DNA of 64,000 bases, taken from an uncultured Williamsia sp. (GTDB taxonomy: Bacteria > Actinomycetota > Actinomycetes > Mycobacteriales > Mycobacteriaceae). Shown one piece after another: positions 43,479-52,129 of the stretch (positions within the stretch are counted from its first letter, which is position 1; each line of letters begins with the position of its first letter). The stretch is from assembly GCF_947494875.1 (NCBI RefSeq), contig NZ_CANLWM010000006.1:1-64000 (forward strand), given 5' to 3'. A program made the position numbers and the translations under genes. The notes below the pieces were generated by a model. The model worked only from the letters and a program-made list of their open reading frames with translations. It ran no database searches and was not told the DNA's origin.

Positions 43479-43982
43479 TCAGCCGAAGAACTTGCCCGTG
43501 GTCTCCATCCAGCGACGCGCCTCGTCGGTGAGCGCTCCCGACGCCTCGGCGCGAACGCACCAGGTCATCGCGGCCTGGCCGAACTCGAGCGGGTTGTAGA
43601 CGTCCTCCTCGCACGACCACAGCCCGTCACCGGCGTAGGTGAGGATCGTGATGTTGGTGGCCGAGACCCGCGAGCCGTCACCCGGGTCGCGCATGGGGTT
43701 GTCGATCTCACAGATCACGCGTGCGGTTGCGGGGTCGCAGACGTGCCACAGCGACGGGAACGCGACCATGTGATTGCCCGGGAACGTCCCCATGGTCTTG
43801 GCGATCCAGGGGCGGATCTCCTCGCGGCCCTTCATCGTGCCCATCGCGTGCTCGATGTAGTCGGCGTCGACGGTGAACTGCTCGGCCCACGGGTTCCAAT
43901 CGCCGGATGCCGCGCAGGACTCCGTCGTCGCCTCGAACCGTGCGAACGCCGCGGACAACTCCTCGGCCGTGAAACCGGACAT
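43479..43982 (-). CDS. SnoaL/NTF2-like protein
   Basis: 167-residue NTF2-fold protein: the sequence W-N-P-W-A-E-Q-F-T-V-D-A-D-Y-I-E-H near residue 30, a GREEIRPWIAK helix, and a C-terminal Trp-rich helical extension (ALTDEARRWMETTGKFFG). Such proteins in Mycobacteriales are common near lipid- or steroid-metabolism genes; role unknown. It lies upstream of desA1 on the same strand, separated by 132 bp with no gene seen. An AAGC/GCTT dyad sits directly before the start. Confidence 0.65.
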   Translation of the reverse strand: MSGFTAEELSAAFARFEATTESCAASGDWNPWAEQFTVDADYIEHAMGTMKGREEIRPWIAKTMGTFPGNHMVAFPSLWHVCDPATARVICEIDNPMRDPGDGSRVSATNITILTYAGDGLWSCEEDVYNPLEFGQAAMTWCVRAEASGALTDEARRWMETTGKFFG

Positions 43983-43991
43983 GCGTCGATA

Positions 43992-44007
43992 CTAAGCAAA
44001 CGCTTGG
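43992..44007. promoter_or_regulatory. Imperfect dyad CTAAGC-N4-GCTTGG before the NTF2-like gene
   Basis: AAGC (43994-43997) and GCTT (44002-44005) flank AAAC; the outer bases extend the symmetry with one mismatch. It lies 10 bp upstream of the ATG, where an operator would block initiation. TetR-type lipid-metabolism repressors bind related CAAGC-containing palindromes; the owner is unknown. Confidence 0.4.
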
Positions 44008-44042
44008 TCAAATCGGCCCCGAGCGTCCCGAAACCACCCGTC

Positions 44043-44148
44043 GAGCGTGCAGTCGATCCCCGCGAGAGTGCAGTCGATCCGCTTCAGCGTGCACTCGTGA
44101 CCGGTCGGCGGGATCTGCCGCACGCTGGGCGGGATCTACTGCACGGTC
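44043..44148. repeat. Intergenic 21-nt-period repeat cluster B
   Basis: Direct units at 44043, 44064 and 44085 begin GAGCGTGCAGTCGATCC, GAGAGTGCAGTCGATCC and CAGCGTGCACTCG, spaced exactly 21 nt. Two inverted units follow; on the minus strand they read GACCGTGCAGTAGATCCCGCC and CAGCGTGCGG..ATCCCGCC, again 21 nt apart. Same family as cluster A at 13847. Confidence 0.65.
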
Positions 44149-44167
44149 GGAGCTGGGGGAGTGGCGG

Positions 44168-45640
44168 TCAGCGGGCGACGAAACGGCTGAGGCGGGTCTC
44201 GGTGCGGTCCTGGACGAACGACAGAGCCAGGCAGATCACCCAGTAGTACAGCGCCGCCGTGCTGTAGAGCGCGAGGTAGTCGAAGCTCGAGGCCGCCGCG
44301 TTCTGGGCCTGGCGGAACAGCTCGGTCACCAGGATCGTCGATGCCAACGACGTGTCCTTGACCAGAGAGATCAACTCGTTCGACAGCGGCGGCACGGCCG
44401 TGCGGGCCGCCTGGGGGAGGATCACCGATCGCAACGTCTCCCACTGCGACAGCCCCAACGACTGCGACGCCTCCCACTGCCCGCGGTTGATGGAGCCGAT
44501 GGCCGCGCGGATGACCTCCGCCGCATAGCCGCCGACATTGAGGCTGAACGCGACGATCGCGGCCGGAAACGGGCTCACGACGATCCCGAGTTCCGGCAGT
44601 GCGAAGAAGATGATGAACAGCTGCACCAGCAGTGGCGTGCCGCGGATGATCGAGATGTAGAGCCGGGCGATCGACGAGATGACTCGTCGCGGTGACATCC
44701 GCGCCAGGGCGACGCCCAAGGCGATCGCGAGACCGATCACGAAACTGATCGCGGTGAGCGGGATCGTCCCGGTGACCGTCGACTTGAGCAGCGGCACGAG
44801 GTTGCTGCGCACCACATCCCACGCGCTGGGGGCTCTGGCGGAGGCGTCGAAGTACTTGGCGTAGGTCTTGTCCAGGGTGCCGTCGGCGCGCAACGCGTCG
44901 ATCTGGGTGTTGATGGCCGCGATCAATCCGGAGTTCTTCCGCGCGGCGAAGACCTGCCTGCTGACATCCGGTGTCGTCGCGGCGATCTTGACCGTCTTGT
45001 CACCGGTGGTGGTGAAGTAGTTCTTCGCGGTCAGTTCGTCGTTGACGGTCGCCTGGACGCGGCCCTGTTTGAGCAGCTGGATCGCGGTGTCGAAACCGCT
45101 GACCGGCTCGACGACTGCACCCGCAGACTTCGCGATCTCCGCGTAGTTGCTCGTCAACGACTGCGCCGCGGTCTTCCCGCGGAGGTCGCCGACCGACCGG
45201 ATCGAGTCGTCGTTCGACCGCGCCAGGATCACGCTGGCGGTCTGCACATACGGCTGCGACAGGTCGTACTTCGCGGCGCGCTCGGCCGAGTATGAGATCT
45301 GGTTGGCGATGACGTCGAAGCGACCGGCCTCCAACGCGGGGAACAGGCTGTCGAAGTTCGCCTCCACGAACCTCACCCGCAGGCCGAGCTTCTCGGCGAT
45401 GTCGGTGATGATGTCGACGTCGAAACCGGTGATCGGACCCGTGCCGTTCTGGTGGTAGGTGAAGGGTGCGTACGTGCCCTCGGTCCCGACGGTGAGGACA
45501 CCCGGCTCGACGGTCGGGAGTGACGGGGCGGCGTGGGCCGGCGACGCCGACACCGTTCCGAGCGACAGACTCGCGGCCGCCGCCACGACGATCAGCATGA
45601 GCCCGAGGGTTCGGTCGACGGCTGACGATCTCCAGGTCAT
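44168..45640 (-). CDS. Polar amino-acid ABC transporter, substrate-binding protein fused to permease
   Basis: 490-residue fusion. Residues 1-37 are a signal peptide (LGLMLIVVAAAASLSLGTVSASPAHA); about 40-270 form a family 3 solute-binding domain (VGTEGTYAPFTYHQNGTGPITGFDVDIITDIAEKLG, SYSAERAAKYDLSQPY). About 285-485 form a His/Glu-type permease with the EAA loop GQWEASQSLGLSQWETLRSVILPQAARTAVPP. Fusions of this type import glutamine or other polar amino acids. No ATPase gene is adjacent, so one must be supplied from elsewhere. A 20-bp perfect palindrome lies 40 bp upstream. Confidence 0.9.
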   Translation of the reverse strand: MTWRSSAVDRTLGLMLIVVAAAASLSLGTVSASPAHAAPSLPTVEPGVLTVGTEGTYAPFTYHQNGTGPITGFDVDIITDIAEKLGLRVRFVEANFDSLFPALEAGRFDVIANQISYSAERAAKYDLSQPYVQTASVILARSNDDSIRSVGDLRGKTAAQSLTSNYAEIAKSAGAVVEPVSGFDTAIQLLKQGRVQATVNDELTAKNYFTTTGDKTVKIAATTPDVSRQVFAARKNSGLIAAINTQIDALRADGTLDKTYAKYFDASARAPSAWDVVRSNLVPLLKSTVTGTIPLTAISFVIGLAIALGVALARMSPRRVISSIARLYISIIRGTPLLVQLFIIFFALPELGIVVSPFPAAIVAFSLNVGGYAAEVIRAAIGSINRGQWEASQSLGLSQWETLRSVILPQAARTAVPPLSNELISLVKDTSLASTILVTELFRQAQNAAASSFDYLALYSTAALYYWVICLALSFVQDRTETRLSRFVAR

Positions 45641-45679
45641 GACTCATCCAACCAGGCATGCCCGTCGTCTGGCGGGTAC

Positions 45680-45699
45680 GGGACAGATCGATCTGTCCC
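45680..45699. promoter_or_regulatory. Perfect 20-bp palindrome between ABC transporter and acyl-CoA dehydrogenase
   Basis: Half-site GGGACAGATC is followed immediately by its exact reverse complement with no spacer. It lies 40 bp upstream of the leftward ABC gene start and 89 bp upstream of the rightward acyl-CoA dehydrogenase. A symmetric site of this size usually binds a dimeric repressor; no regulator gene is adjacent. The acyl-CoA dehydrogenase promoter beyond it is strikingly AT-rich (45715-45752). Confidence 0.65.
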
Positions 45700-45787
45700 A
45701 TGTGGAGGGCTGGTGTTTTACAAATTTTTATCTATATTCAATTAAACGAGAACGAACACCGTCGATCCCCACCCGGAGGTTCACACG

Positions 45788-46948
45788 ATGCCCGGCTTGA
45801 TCCACGACAGCGACGAACACGCCTTGATCCGCGAGAGCGTCGCCAAGATCGCCCAGCGCTATGGCGCTGCGTATTTCCTGGATCGCGCCCGCGAGAACGA
45901 GTCGATCCACGAGATCTGGACGGAACTCGGCGACTCCGGACTCCTCGGGGTTCATCTGCCCGAGGAGTACGGCGGCGGTGGCGGGGGCATGGCCGAGGCC
46001 GTGGTCGTGGTGGAAGAGCTGGCGGCCAACGGCTTCCCGATGCTCATCTGGGTCATCTCACCGGCGATCTGTGGTTGCATCATCGACGCCCACGGGTCCG
46101 AGGCAATGAAGCAGGCGTGGCTGCCGGGACTCGCCGACGGCACCAGGAAGATGGCGTTCGGCCTCACCGAACCCGACGCCGGATCCAACAGCCACGCCCT
46201 CTCGACGACTGCGCGTCGTGACGGCGACGGTTGGGTCATCTCGGGCGGCAAGTACTACATCTCGGCGGTTGACGAGGCCGACGCACTGCTGCTCGTGACC
46301 AAGGACGCCGACGCCTCGACTCCCGAGCGCAATGCGCTGTCGCTGTTCGTCATCCCAACCGATTCGCCCGGGCTCACCCTGCAGAAGATCGACACGACCA
46401 TCGTCTCCACCGACAAGCAGTTCACGGTGTTCCTCGACGACGTCCGTGTCGGACCCGAGGCGCTCATCGGCGAGGCGGGCAATGGCCTCCGACAGGTCTT
46501 CGCCGGGCTCAACCCCGAGCGCATCCTCGTCGGCGCACTGAGCAGCGGTATCGGTCGCTACGCGATCGCGAAGGCCGCCGAGTACGCAGGCACCCGTCAG
46601 GTGTGGTCGGAGCCGATCGGTGCCCACCAGGGTGTCGCGCACCCACTCGCGGCCGCGCACATCGACGTCGAGCTCGGTCGGCTCGCCACCGCGCGCAGCG
46701 CCGAACTGTTCGACGCCGGCCAGAACGCCGGGGAGGCCGCGAACATCGCTAAGTACGCCGCTTCCGAAGCCTCGCTGAAGGCTCTTGACCAAGCAATACA
46801 GACCCACGGCGGCAACGGTCTCACCCGGGAGTACGGCCTCGCCGAACTCTGGTTCGTCGCGCGTCTCATGCGCACCGCACCGGTCAGCCGCGAGATGGTG
46901 CTCAACTTCGTCGCCCAGACGTCGCTGGGTCTGCCCCGGTCCTATTGA
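45788..46948 (+). CDS. Acyl-CoA dehydrogenase
   Basis: 386-residue FAD enzyme that makes the alpha-beta double bond of an acyl-CoA. The N-terminal helical domain, the FAD-contacting FGLTEPDAGSNSHAL and WVISGGKYYISAVDEAD segments and the C-terminal QTHGGNGLTREYGLAELWFVARLMRTAPVS are present. The end lacks the common YEGTxxI catalytic-base motif, so the base must lie elsewhere, as in some subfamilies. It has a GGAGG ribosome site and an unusually AT-rich promoter. It is separated from the main catabolic operons but is likely part of the same programme. Confidence 0.88.
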   Translation: MPGLIHDSDEHALIRESVAKIAQRYGAAYFLDRARENESIHEIWTELGDSGLLGVHLPEEYGGGGGGMAEAVVVVEELAANGFPMLIWVISPAICGCIIDAHGSEAMKQAWLPGLADGTRKMAFGLTEPDAGSNSHALSTTARRDGDGWVISGGKYYISAVDEADALLLVTKDADASTPERNALSLFVIPTDSPGLTLQKIDTTIVSTDKQFTVFLDDVRVGPEALIGEAGNGLRQVFAGLNPERILVGALSSGIGRYAIAKAAEYAGTRQVWSEPIGAHQGVAHPLAAAHIDVELGRLATARSAELFDAGQNAGEAANIAKYAASEASLKALDQAIQTHGGNGLTREYGLAELWFVARLMRTAPVSREMVLNFVAQTSLGLPRSY

Positions 46949-46997
46949 ACCGATCCGATTCATACGCCCCGACCACCCTGCAGAGGAGTCACCCCGC

Positions 46998-48356
46998 ATG
47001 ACCACCACGGAGAAGACCGGCACCGCCACACCCGCCCCTGATATCGAAGCGACACACTTCGACGTCGTCGTCGTCGGCGCGGGTGCGGGCGGGATGTTCG
47101 CCGCCGCGCGACTGGCGCACAAGGGATACCGGACGTTGGTCGTCGAGGCCCTCGACAAGATCGGCGGGCGAGCGTCGACCGACGAGATCGACGGCTTCAA
47201 GGTCAACAACGGGGCCATCGTGATCGAGGTCGGCGGCATCACCGAGGAGACTTTCGCCGAGGTCGAGGCGCCGTTCGACATTCGGATGCCGTCGCCCCCG
47301 ATCCTGTACTCCATCAAGGGCAAGACCGTCGACGTGACCGGTGGTGGCTGGGGATTCCTGCTGTCGAAGCTCACGCGTCAGGGTGCCAAGCTCGTGTCCG
47401 GGCTGGGGGCTGCGCGCAACGACAGCGGGCTGCCGGAGGACGAGATGTCGACCGCCGAATGGGTGTCGAAGTACACCACCAACGAGGGCGTTCACGGGAT
47501 CTTCCGCAACATGTGCGCATCGGTGTTCGCCGTCAGCTCCACGGAACTCCCCGCGAAGGTCTTCCTCACCTATTTCACGCGGAAGAGCGCGTTCAAGAAG
47601 TTCGGCTTCCACCCTGGTGGCACGATCGGGGTCTGGCAGGCGCTGGCCGCCGCCGTCGAGCGCGACGGCGGGGAGATCTGGATGTCGAGCCCGGTGCGCG
47701 CCATCACCACGGAGAACGGTGCGGTGACCGGGATCCGCGTGCATCACGACGGTCGCGACATCGACGTCACGTCCCCTGTCGTCATCAGTGACGTCGGTCC
47801 GGCCGCCACAGTCGACCTCGTGGGATCCGAGGCGCTGCCGGAGGCGTACGTCGACGAGGTCCGTACGGCCGACCGTCCCTGCTCGATGATCGCGGTCAAC
47901 TTCGCCAGTCGCGAACGTCTCGTCGACGTCCCCGGGATGCTGAGCTTCGCGTCCTCGAGGCGTCTGGCCTACATCGCAGCCTTCACCGAGACCTGCCCCG
48001 AGATGGCTCCGGCAGGCTGGAATCTCTATGTGGGCGGGGCGATCCCGGAACCGTCGGTGGGTGATTTCGACTCTGACGCCGAAGTGGCCCTCGTCCTCGA
48101 GGATCTGCGCGAGAAGATCCACGGGTTCGACGACCGGGCGACGATCCTGTCGATCGCCGTGACCCGTGACGAATGGCCCCCTCAGCGCGCGGTGTCCGGA
48201 TTCGACCTGTCGAACACGACACCGATCGAGGGGTTGTGGAACGTCGGGGACGCGGTGAAGGAATATGCCAACGGCGGCACCACAGCGTGTGCCGAGACCG
48301 CGAAGATCGTCGTCGACGCCGTCGCTGCGTCGTATCCGGTTCCCGCCGCGCGCTGA
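46998..48356 (+). CDS. FAD-dependent amine-oxidase/phytoene-desaturase-like oxidoreductase
   Basis: 452-residue flavoprotein. The dinucleotide motif VVVVGAGAGGMFAAARLAHKGYRTLVVEALDKIGGRAS is at 20-60, and the C-terminal FAD motif GLWNVGDAVKEYANGGTTACAETAKIV is near the end. The overall pattern is that of the phytoene desaturase/amine oxidase superfamily. The substrate is unknown; location suggests oxidation of an alicyclic or terpenoid intermediate. The ATG at 46998 has a GGAG site. It ends two bp from the convergent carboxyltransferase gene. Confidence 0.82.
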   Translation: MTTTEKTGTATPAPDIEATHFDVVVVGAGAGGMFAAARLAHKGYRTLVVEALDKIGGRASTDEIDGFKVNNGAIVIEVGGITEETFAEVEAPFDIRMPSPPILYSIKGKTVDVTGGGWGFLLSKLTRQGAKLVSGLGAARNDSGLPEDEMSTAEWVSKYTTNEGVHGIFRNMCASVFAVSSTELPAKVFLTYFTRKSAFKKFGFHPGGTIGVWQALAAAVERDGGEIWMSSPVRAITTENGAVTGIRVHHDGRDIDVTSPVVISDVGPAATVDLVGSEALPEAYVDEVRTADRPCSMIAVNFASRERLVDVPGMLSFASSRRLAYIAAFTETCPEMAPAGWNLYVGGAIPEPSVGDFDSDAEVALVLEDLREKIHGFDDRATILSIAVTRDEWPPQRAVSGFDLSNTTPIEGLWNVGDAVKEYANGGTTACAETAKIVVDAVAASYPVPAAR

Positions 48357-48358
48357 GG

Positions 48359-49909
48359 TCAGATCGGCGAGATCGCCCGGAATCTGTGCACGGGGCGAGC
48401 CGGGTGCCGGTCCGGCACCCGGCTCATCGCCTCGATGAGCAGGTTGCGCGTCTGTGAAGGGACCACGACGTCGTCGATCCCGAAGCCCTCGGCCGCTCGG
48501 AGGGCTCCGGTTCTCGACCGCAACTCGGTGATCAGCTCACTCCGCCGCGTCTCGGGATCGTCGGCGGTCGACCAGTCCGCCCGATAGGCGATGTCGACCG
48601 CTCCCTCGACGGGCATCGCACAGATCTCCGCGGTCGGCCAGGCGATCGCCAGGTCGGCGTCGTTGCTGCGCCCGCCGCCCATCGCGACGTAGGCGGCCCC
48701 GTAGGCCTTGCGCAGCACCACGCTGAACCGGGGCACGGTCGCCTGCCCGAGCTCGAAGGCGAGACGACCGCTGCGGCGTGCCAACTGCGATGATTCCGCG
48801 GCCGATCCGATGAGGAAACCGGGGAGGTCGATCAACGTCAGGATCGGGAGGCCGAAGGCGTCGCAGACCGCGATGAAATGCGCCGCCTTCTCGCACGCCG
48901 CGCTGTCGAGAGCGCCACCCTGGTGCAGCGACTGGTTCGCCACCACACCGATCGGCCGACCGGCGATCCGGGTCAACGCGGTGACCACGTTGGGCGCGTG
49001 GAGTTCACGGAGCTCGAGCACCGACTCGGCATCGCACAGACCGTCGATCACGTCTCGGACATCGTAGGGACGGCGCCCGTCCTCAGGCACGATCGCGTCG
49101 AGATCGACGTCGGCCGGGACGTGCGGACCGTCGGTGCGCGGCGGCGTCCGATCGCAGCTCGAGGGCAGGAACCCGAGGAACGCGCGCACCGCGTCGAGGG
49201 CTTCGTCCTCGGTGTCCGCAGCGAGGTCGGCGACGCCGTTGCCGGCCTGCACGTCGGCGCCACCGATCTCCTCGTTGGTCATCTGCTCGCCTGTCGCCGC
49301 CGCCACGAACGGCGACGACGACATCCCCAGCGTGGAGATCCCCCGCACCATCACGACGAAGTCGCTCAGCGCAGCCAGGTTGGTCCCGACACCGAACCCC
49401 GGACCCATCATCACCGACACGACGGGCACGGCTCCGGACAGTTCGACGAGTTGCATCAAGAGGGGGGATCCGGCCGCGGCCGCGCGGGCGTCGAGTCCCT
49501 CCTGCATCCGGTGACCGCCCCCGTCGCTGAGCAACACCAGAGGGATCCGGTCGATGCGGGCCCGATGGACGCAGCGTTCCATCTTGGCCATCCCGACTGC
49601 ACCGTTGCTCCCGCCGAGCACCGTGAAGTCGACAGCGGCGACGGCGACCGGGCGACCGTCGACGTACGCGACACCGGTGACGACACCGTCGGCGACAGCG
49701 GCCCCGGGGTCACGCCCGCCGGGGAGCTCCGCGGGGAGAGCGAGGGCGCCGAACTCGTGGAAGCGACCGCCCGACAGGCGGGCGATGCGCTCGCGCGCAG
49801 TGTGGCGTCCCCGTCTGTGTTGTCGCGCGACGGCGTCCGGTCGGGCGCCGTCGGACACCGCGTCGTGCGCCGCGAGCACGTCGGCCACGGTGGGTCGCGG
49901 TGTCCTCAC
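48359..49909 (-). CDS. Acyl-CoA carboxylase beta subunit (carboxyltransferase)
   Basis: 516-residue carboxyltransferase of the AccD/PccB family, which moves CO2 from biotin to an acyl-CoA. N-terminal half: KMERCVHRARIDRIPLVLLSDGGGHRMQEG and VVSVMMGPGFGVGTNLAALSDFVVM; C-terminal half: QSLHQGGALDSAACEKAAHFIAVCDAFGLPILTLIDLPGFLIG and VLRKAYGAAYVAMGGGRSNDADLAIAWPTAEI. The GTG start overlaps the stop of the upstream acyl-CoA dehydrogenase (GTGA). No biotin-carboxylase/BCCP subunit is in the window, so a partner must be encoded elsewhere. Last gene of the leftward operon. Confidence 0.88.
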   Translation of the reverse strand: MRTPRPTVADVLAAHDAVSDGARPDAVARQHRRGRHTARERIARLSGGRFHEFGALALPAELPGGRDPGAAVADGVVTGVAYVDGRPVAVAAVDFTVLGGSNGAVGMAKMERCVHRARIDRIPLVLLSDGGGHRMQEGLDARAAAAGSPLLMQLVELSGAVPVVSVMMGPGFGVGTNLAALSDFVVMVRGISTLGMSSSPFVAAATGEQMTNEEIGGADVQAGNGVADLAADTEDEALDAVRAFLGFLPSSCDRTPPRTDGPHVPADVDLDAIVPEDGRRPYDVRDVIDGLCDAESVLELRELHAPNVVTALTRIAGRPIGVVANQSLHQGGALDSAACEKAAHFIAVCDAFGLPILTLIDLPGFLIGSAAESSQLARRSGRLAFELGQATVPRFSVVLRKAYGAAYVAMGGGRSNDADLAIAWPTAEICAMPVEGAVDIAYRADWSTADDPETRRSELITELRSRTGALRAAEGFGIDDVVVPSQTRNLLIEAMSRVPDRHPARPVHRFRAISPI

Positions 49910-51063
49910 CTGTCGATGCCGCCCCGCGCCACGAGCTGCGAGACGATGACGTTCTTCTGGATCTCGTTGGTGCCCTCGCCGACGATCATCAGCGGGGCGT
50001 CGCGGAAGTAGCGCTCCACGTCGTACTCGGTCGAGTAGCCGTAGCCGCCGTGGACGCGGACCGCGTTCATGGCGATCTCCATGGCGGCCTCCGACGCGAA
50101 CAGTTTCGCCATGCCCGCCTCCATGTCGCATCGGTCGCCGGCCTCGAACTTCTCGGCCGCGTACAGCACCAGTTGTCGAGCGGCGGTCAGCTTCGTCGCC
50201 ATGTCCGCCAGATGATTTCCCACCGACTGGTGCTGCCAGATCGGCTTGCCGAAGCTCTGCCGGTCCTGGGCGTACGACAGCGCCGCCTCCAGCGCGGCCC
50301 TGCCCACCCCGAGCGCGCGCGCGGCCACCTGGATCCGCCCGGTCTCGAGGCCCTTCATCATCTGCGCGAAACCCTTGCCCTCGACGCCACCCAGCACGGA
50401 GGAGCCGGCGGTCCGGTAGTCGTCGAAGGACAACTCGCAGCTCTCGACGCCCTTGTAACCCAGCTTGGGCAGGTCACGGGACACGGTCAGCCCTGGGCCG
50501 TGCTCGACCAGCAGGATGCTGATGCCCTTGTGCTTGGGGGTGGCCGCGGGATCGGTCTTGCACAGAAGGGCGATCACCTGCGAGCGACGCGCATTGCTGA
50601 TCCAGGTCTTGGCCCCGTTGATCACGAAATCGTCCCCCTCACGCCGGGCGACGGTCGTCATCGCCTGCAGGTCGGAGCCGCCGCCGGGCTCGGTCAGTGC
50701 CATCGTGGCCCGGATCTCACCGGTGGCCATCCGCGGGAGGTAGTGCTGCTTCTGCTCGTCGGTACCGAAGGCCAGCAACAGTTTCGCGACGACGGTGTGG
50801 CCGCCCATCGCCCCGGACAGGCTCATCCAGCCACGCGCCAGCTCCTCGGTCACCATCGCGTAGCAGGGCATGCTCACCGGCGCCTCGCCGTACGGCTCGG
50901 GGATGGCGAGGCCGTAGATCCCCATCTCCTTCATCTGTTCGATGAGGTCCTCGGGATAGGTGTTGGACTGCTCGAGGTCGTGGACGACCGGCAGCACCTC
51001 CTTGTCGACCCAGTCGCGTACCGCGTCGACGATCTGACGTTCGTCCTCGCTCAATGTGGTCAT
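49906..51063 (-). CDS. Acyl-CoA dehydrogenase
   Basis: 385-residue short-chain-type acyl-CoA dehydrogenase. TMALTEPGGGSDLQAM and FVINGAKTWISNAR bind FAD; VRVHGGYGYSTEYDVERYFRDAPLMIVGEGTNEIQ carries the canonical catalytic Glu (GEGTNEI). This differs from the other two dehydrogenases in the cluster, which lack that Glu. Thirty-four bp after the MaoC gene and overlapping the carboxyltransferase, the order resembles the leucine-catabolism/itaconate operon Rv2498c-Rv2502c of M. tuberculosis. Confidence 0.92.
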   Translation of the reverse strand: MTTLSEDERQIVDAVRDWVDKEVLPVVHDLEQSNTYPEDLIEQMKEMGIYGLAIPEPYGEAPVSMPCYAMVTEELARGWMSLSGAMGGHTVVAKLLLAFGTDEQKQHYLPRMATGEIRATMALTEPGGGSDLQAMTTVARREGDDFVINGAKTWISNARRSQVIALLCKTDPAATPKHKGISILLVEHGPGLTVSRDLPKLGYKGVESCELSFDDYRTAGSSVLGGVEGKGFAQMMKGLETGRIQVAARALGVGRAALEAALSYAQDRQSFGKPIWQHQSVGNHLADMATKLTAARQLVLYAAEKFEAGDRCDMEAGMAKLFASEAAMEIAMNAVRVHGGYGYSTEYDVERYFRDAPLMIVGEGTNEIQKNVIVSQLVARGGIDR

Positions 51064-51097
51064 GGTGTGTCCTCTCTGGTGTCGACGGCCGGTGGGG

Positions 51098-52129
51098 TCA
51101 GGCGAGCAGCACGGTGAACGACCAGTCGAGAACCGCTCGCGGGGAATCGGATCCCGCGTCGTGGGCGTGGACGATCGACCGGAGGTCGGCGGTGCCGCCG
51201 CCCTGTGGCTCGGGTGAGCATGCGGTGACGGTCAGCTCGCTGCTGAGGGTGTCGCCCTCGCGCACGGGCCCCAGGTGCTCGCAGGACTCCCATCGGGTGA
51301 CGGTGACGATGTCGGGGAGTGCGCGTGTGGCCTGAGCGAGCGCGACACCGATGGTGTGTCCGCCGTAGACCAGACGGTGCCCTGTCGCGCGCGCATCATG
51401 GTGCGTCGCCGCGATGTTCAGTGTTGCGCGGGCGAGTTCGGGTGCGCCGGAGACGACGTCGCCACTGCTCCGGAACACCCGACCGAGCAGGTCGGATCGG
51501 AAGTGGTCACCGGGAGCGGCGGCGCGGAAGGCCGCCAGGTCGTAGTCCGTCAGGTCGGGCCGCGTATCGGTCTCGCGATCACGTCCGATCACCGAGAGGT
51601 CGTCGTCGTGACGATGGCCCTGCGGTCCGGTTCCGCCGTGATCGGGAGAGAACGGCAACATCGCGCACCGGTGGAAGTCGAGGATGCGGCGCCCGGATTG
51701 GTCGTGCGACTCGATGTGCAGCGCGGCGAGACCGGTCGGGGCTCGGCCGGCCTTCGCCGAGTTCTCCCGCAGTCCGACCACCGTGGTGACCGTGGTGAGT
51801 GTGTCGCCGATCCTCGGCGCGCCCAGCATCCGTAGACCGCGGTAGAACAGGTTGGCGCGCACGTGGTGTGTCGCCAGGGTCGACTGTCCGATCGCCATGT
51901 CGCACACGAGTCCTGGGTGCACGAACGCCGCCCCGCCGCCGACACGTCGTGAGAGATGCGCATCGACTGGCAGTCGCATCCGGTCACCGAGGATCGACTG
52001 GTGCACGGCGGCCAGTCCGTCGGTGAACGTGACCGACGGCGCGGCATCGAACCGGTGGCCCACCTCGAAGTCGTCGAAGTACGGCCCCCCGACGTCGGTC
52101 GGTCCGCTCCCGGTCGCGGAGGCTGTCAC
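51098..52129 (-). CDS. MaoC-type double-hotdog dehydratase
   Basis: 343-residue protein with two hotdog domains. The first begins GPYFDDFEVGHRFDAAPSVTFTDGLAAVHQSILGDRMRL and includes FVHPGLVCDMAIGQSTL; the second includes LVYGGHTIGVALAQATRALPD. Homologues act as mesaconyl- or itaconyl-CoA hydratases or as methylmalonyl-type dehydratases. GTG start overlapping the CitE-like stop (GTGA). Next to a CitE-like lyase it suggests hydration of an unsaturated dicarboxyl-CoA followed by C-C cleavage. Confidence 0.85.
   Translation of the reverse strand: MTASATGSGPTDVGGPYFDDFEVGHRFDAAPSVTFTDGLAAVHQSILGDRMRLPVDAHLSRRVGGGAAFVHPGLVCDMAIGQSTLATHHVRANLFYRGLRMLGAPRIGDTLTTVTTVVGLRENSAKAGRAPTGLAALHIESHDQSGRRILDFHRCAMLPFSPDHGGTGPQGHRHDDDLSVIGRDRETDTRPDLTDYDLAAFRAAAPGDHFRSDLLGRVFRSSGDVVSGAPELARATLNIAATHHDARATGHRLVYGGHTIGVALAQATRALPDIVTVTRWESCEHLGPVREGDTLSSELTVTACSPEPQGGGTADLRSIVHAHDAGSDSPRAVLDWSFTVLLA

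Noticed and set aside
45641-45787. AT-rich tract as a transposon end
   Set aside because: It is confined to about 40 bp in a divergent promoter, next to an operator palindrome, and fits a promoter better.
46058-47374. Long open frame on the minus strand (438 codons) opposite the acyl-CoA dehydrogenase
   Set aside because: Arg-, Pro- and Ser-rich translation without any domain; it is the antisense of a well-supported gene with typical high-GC third-position bias.
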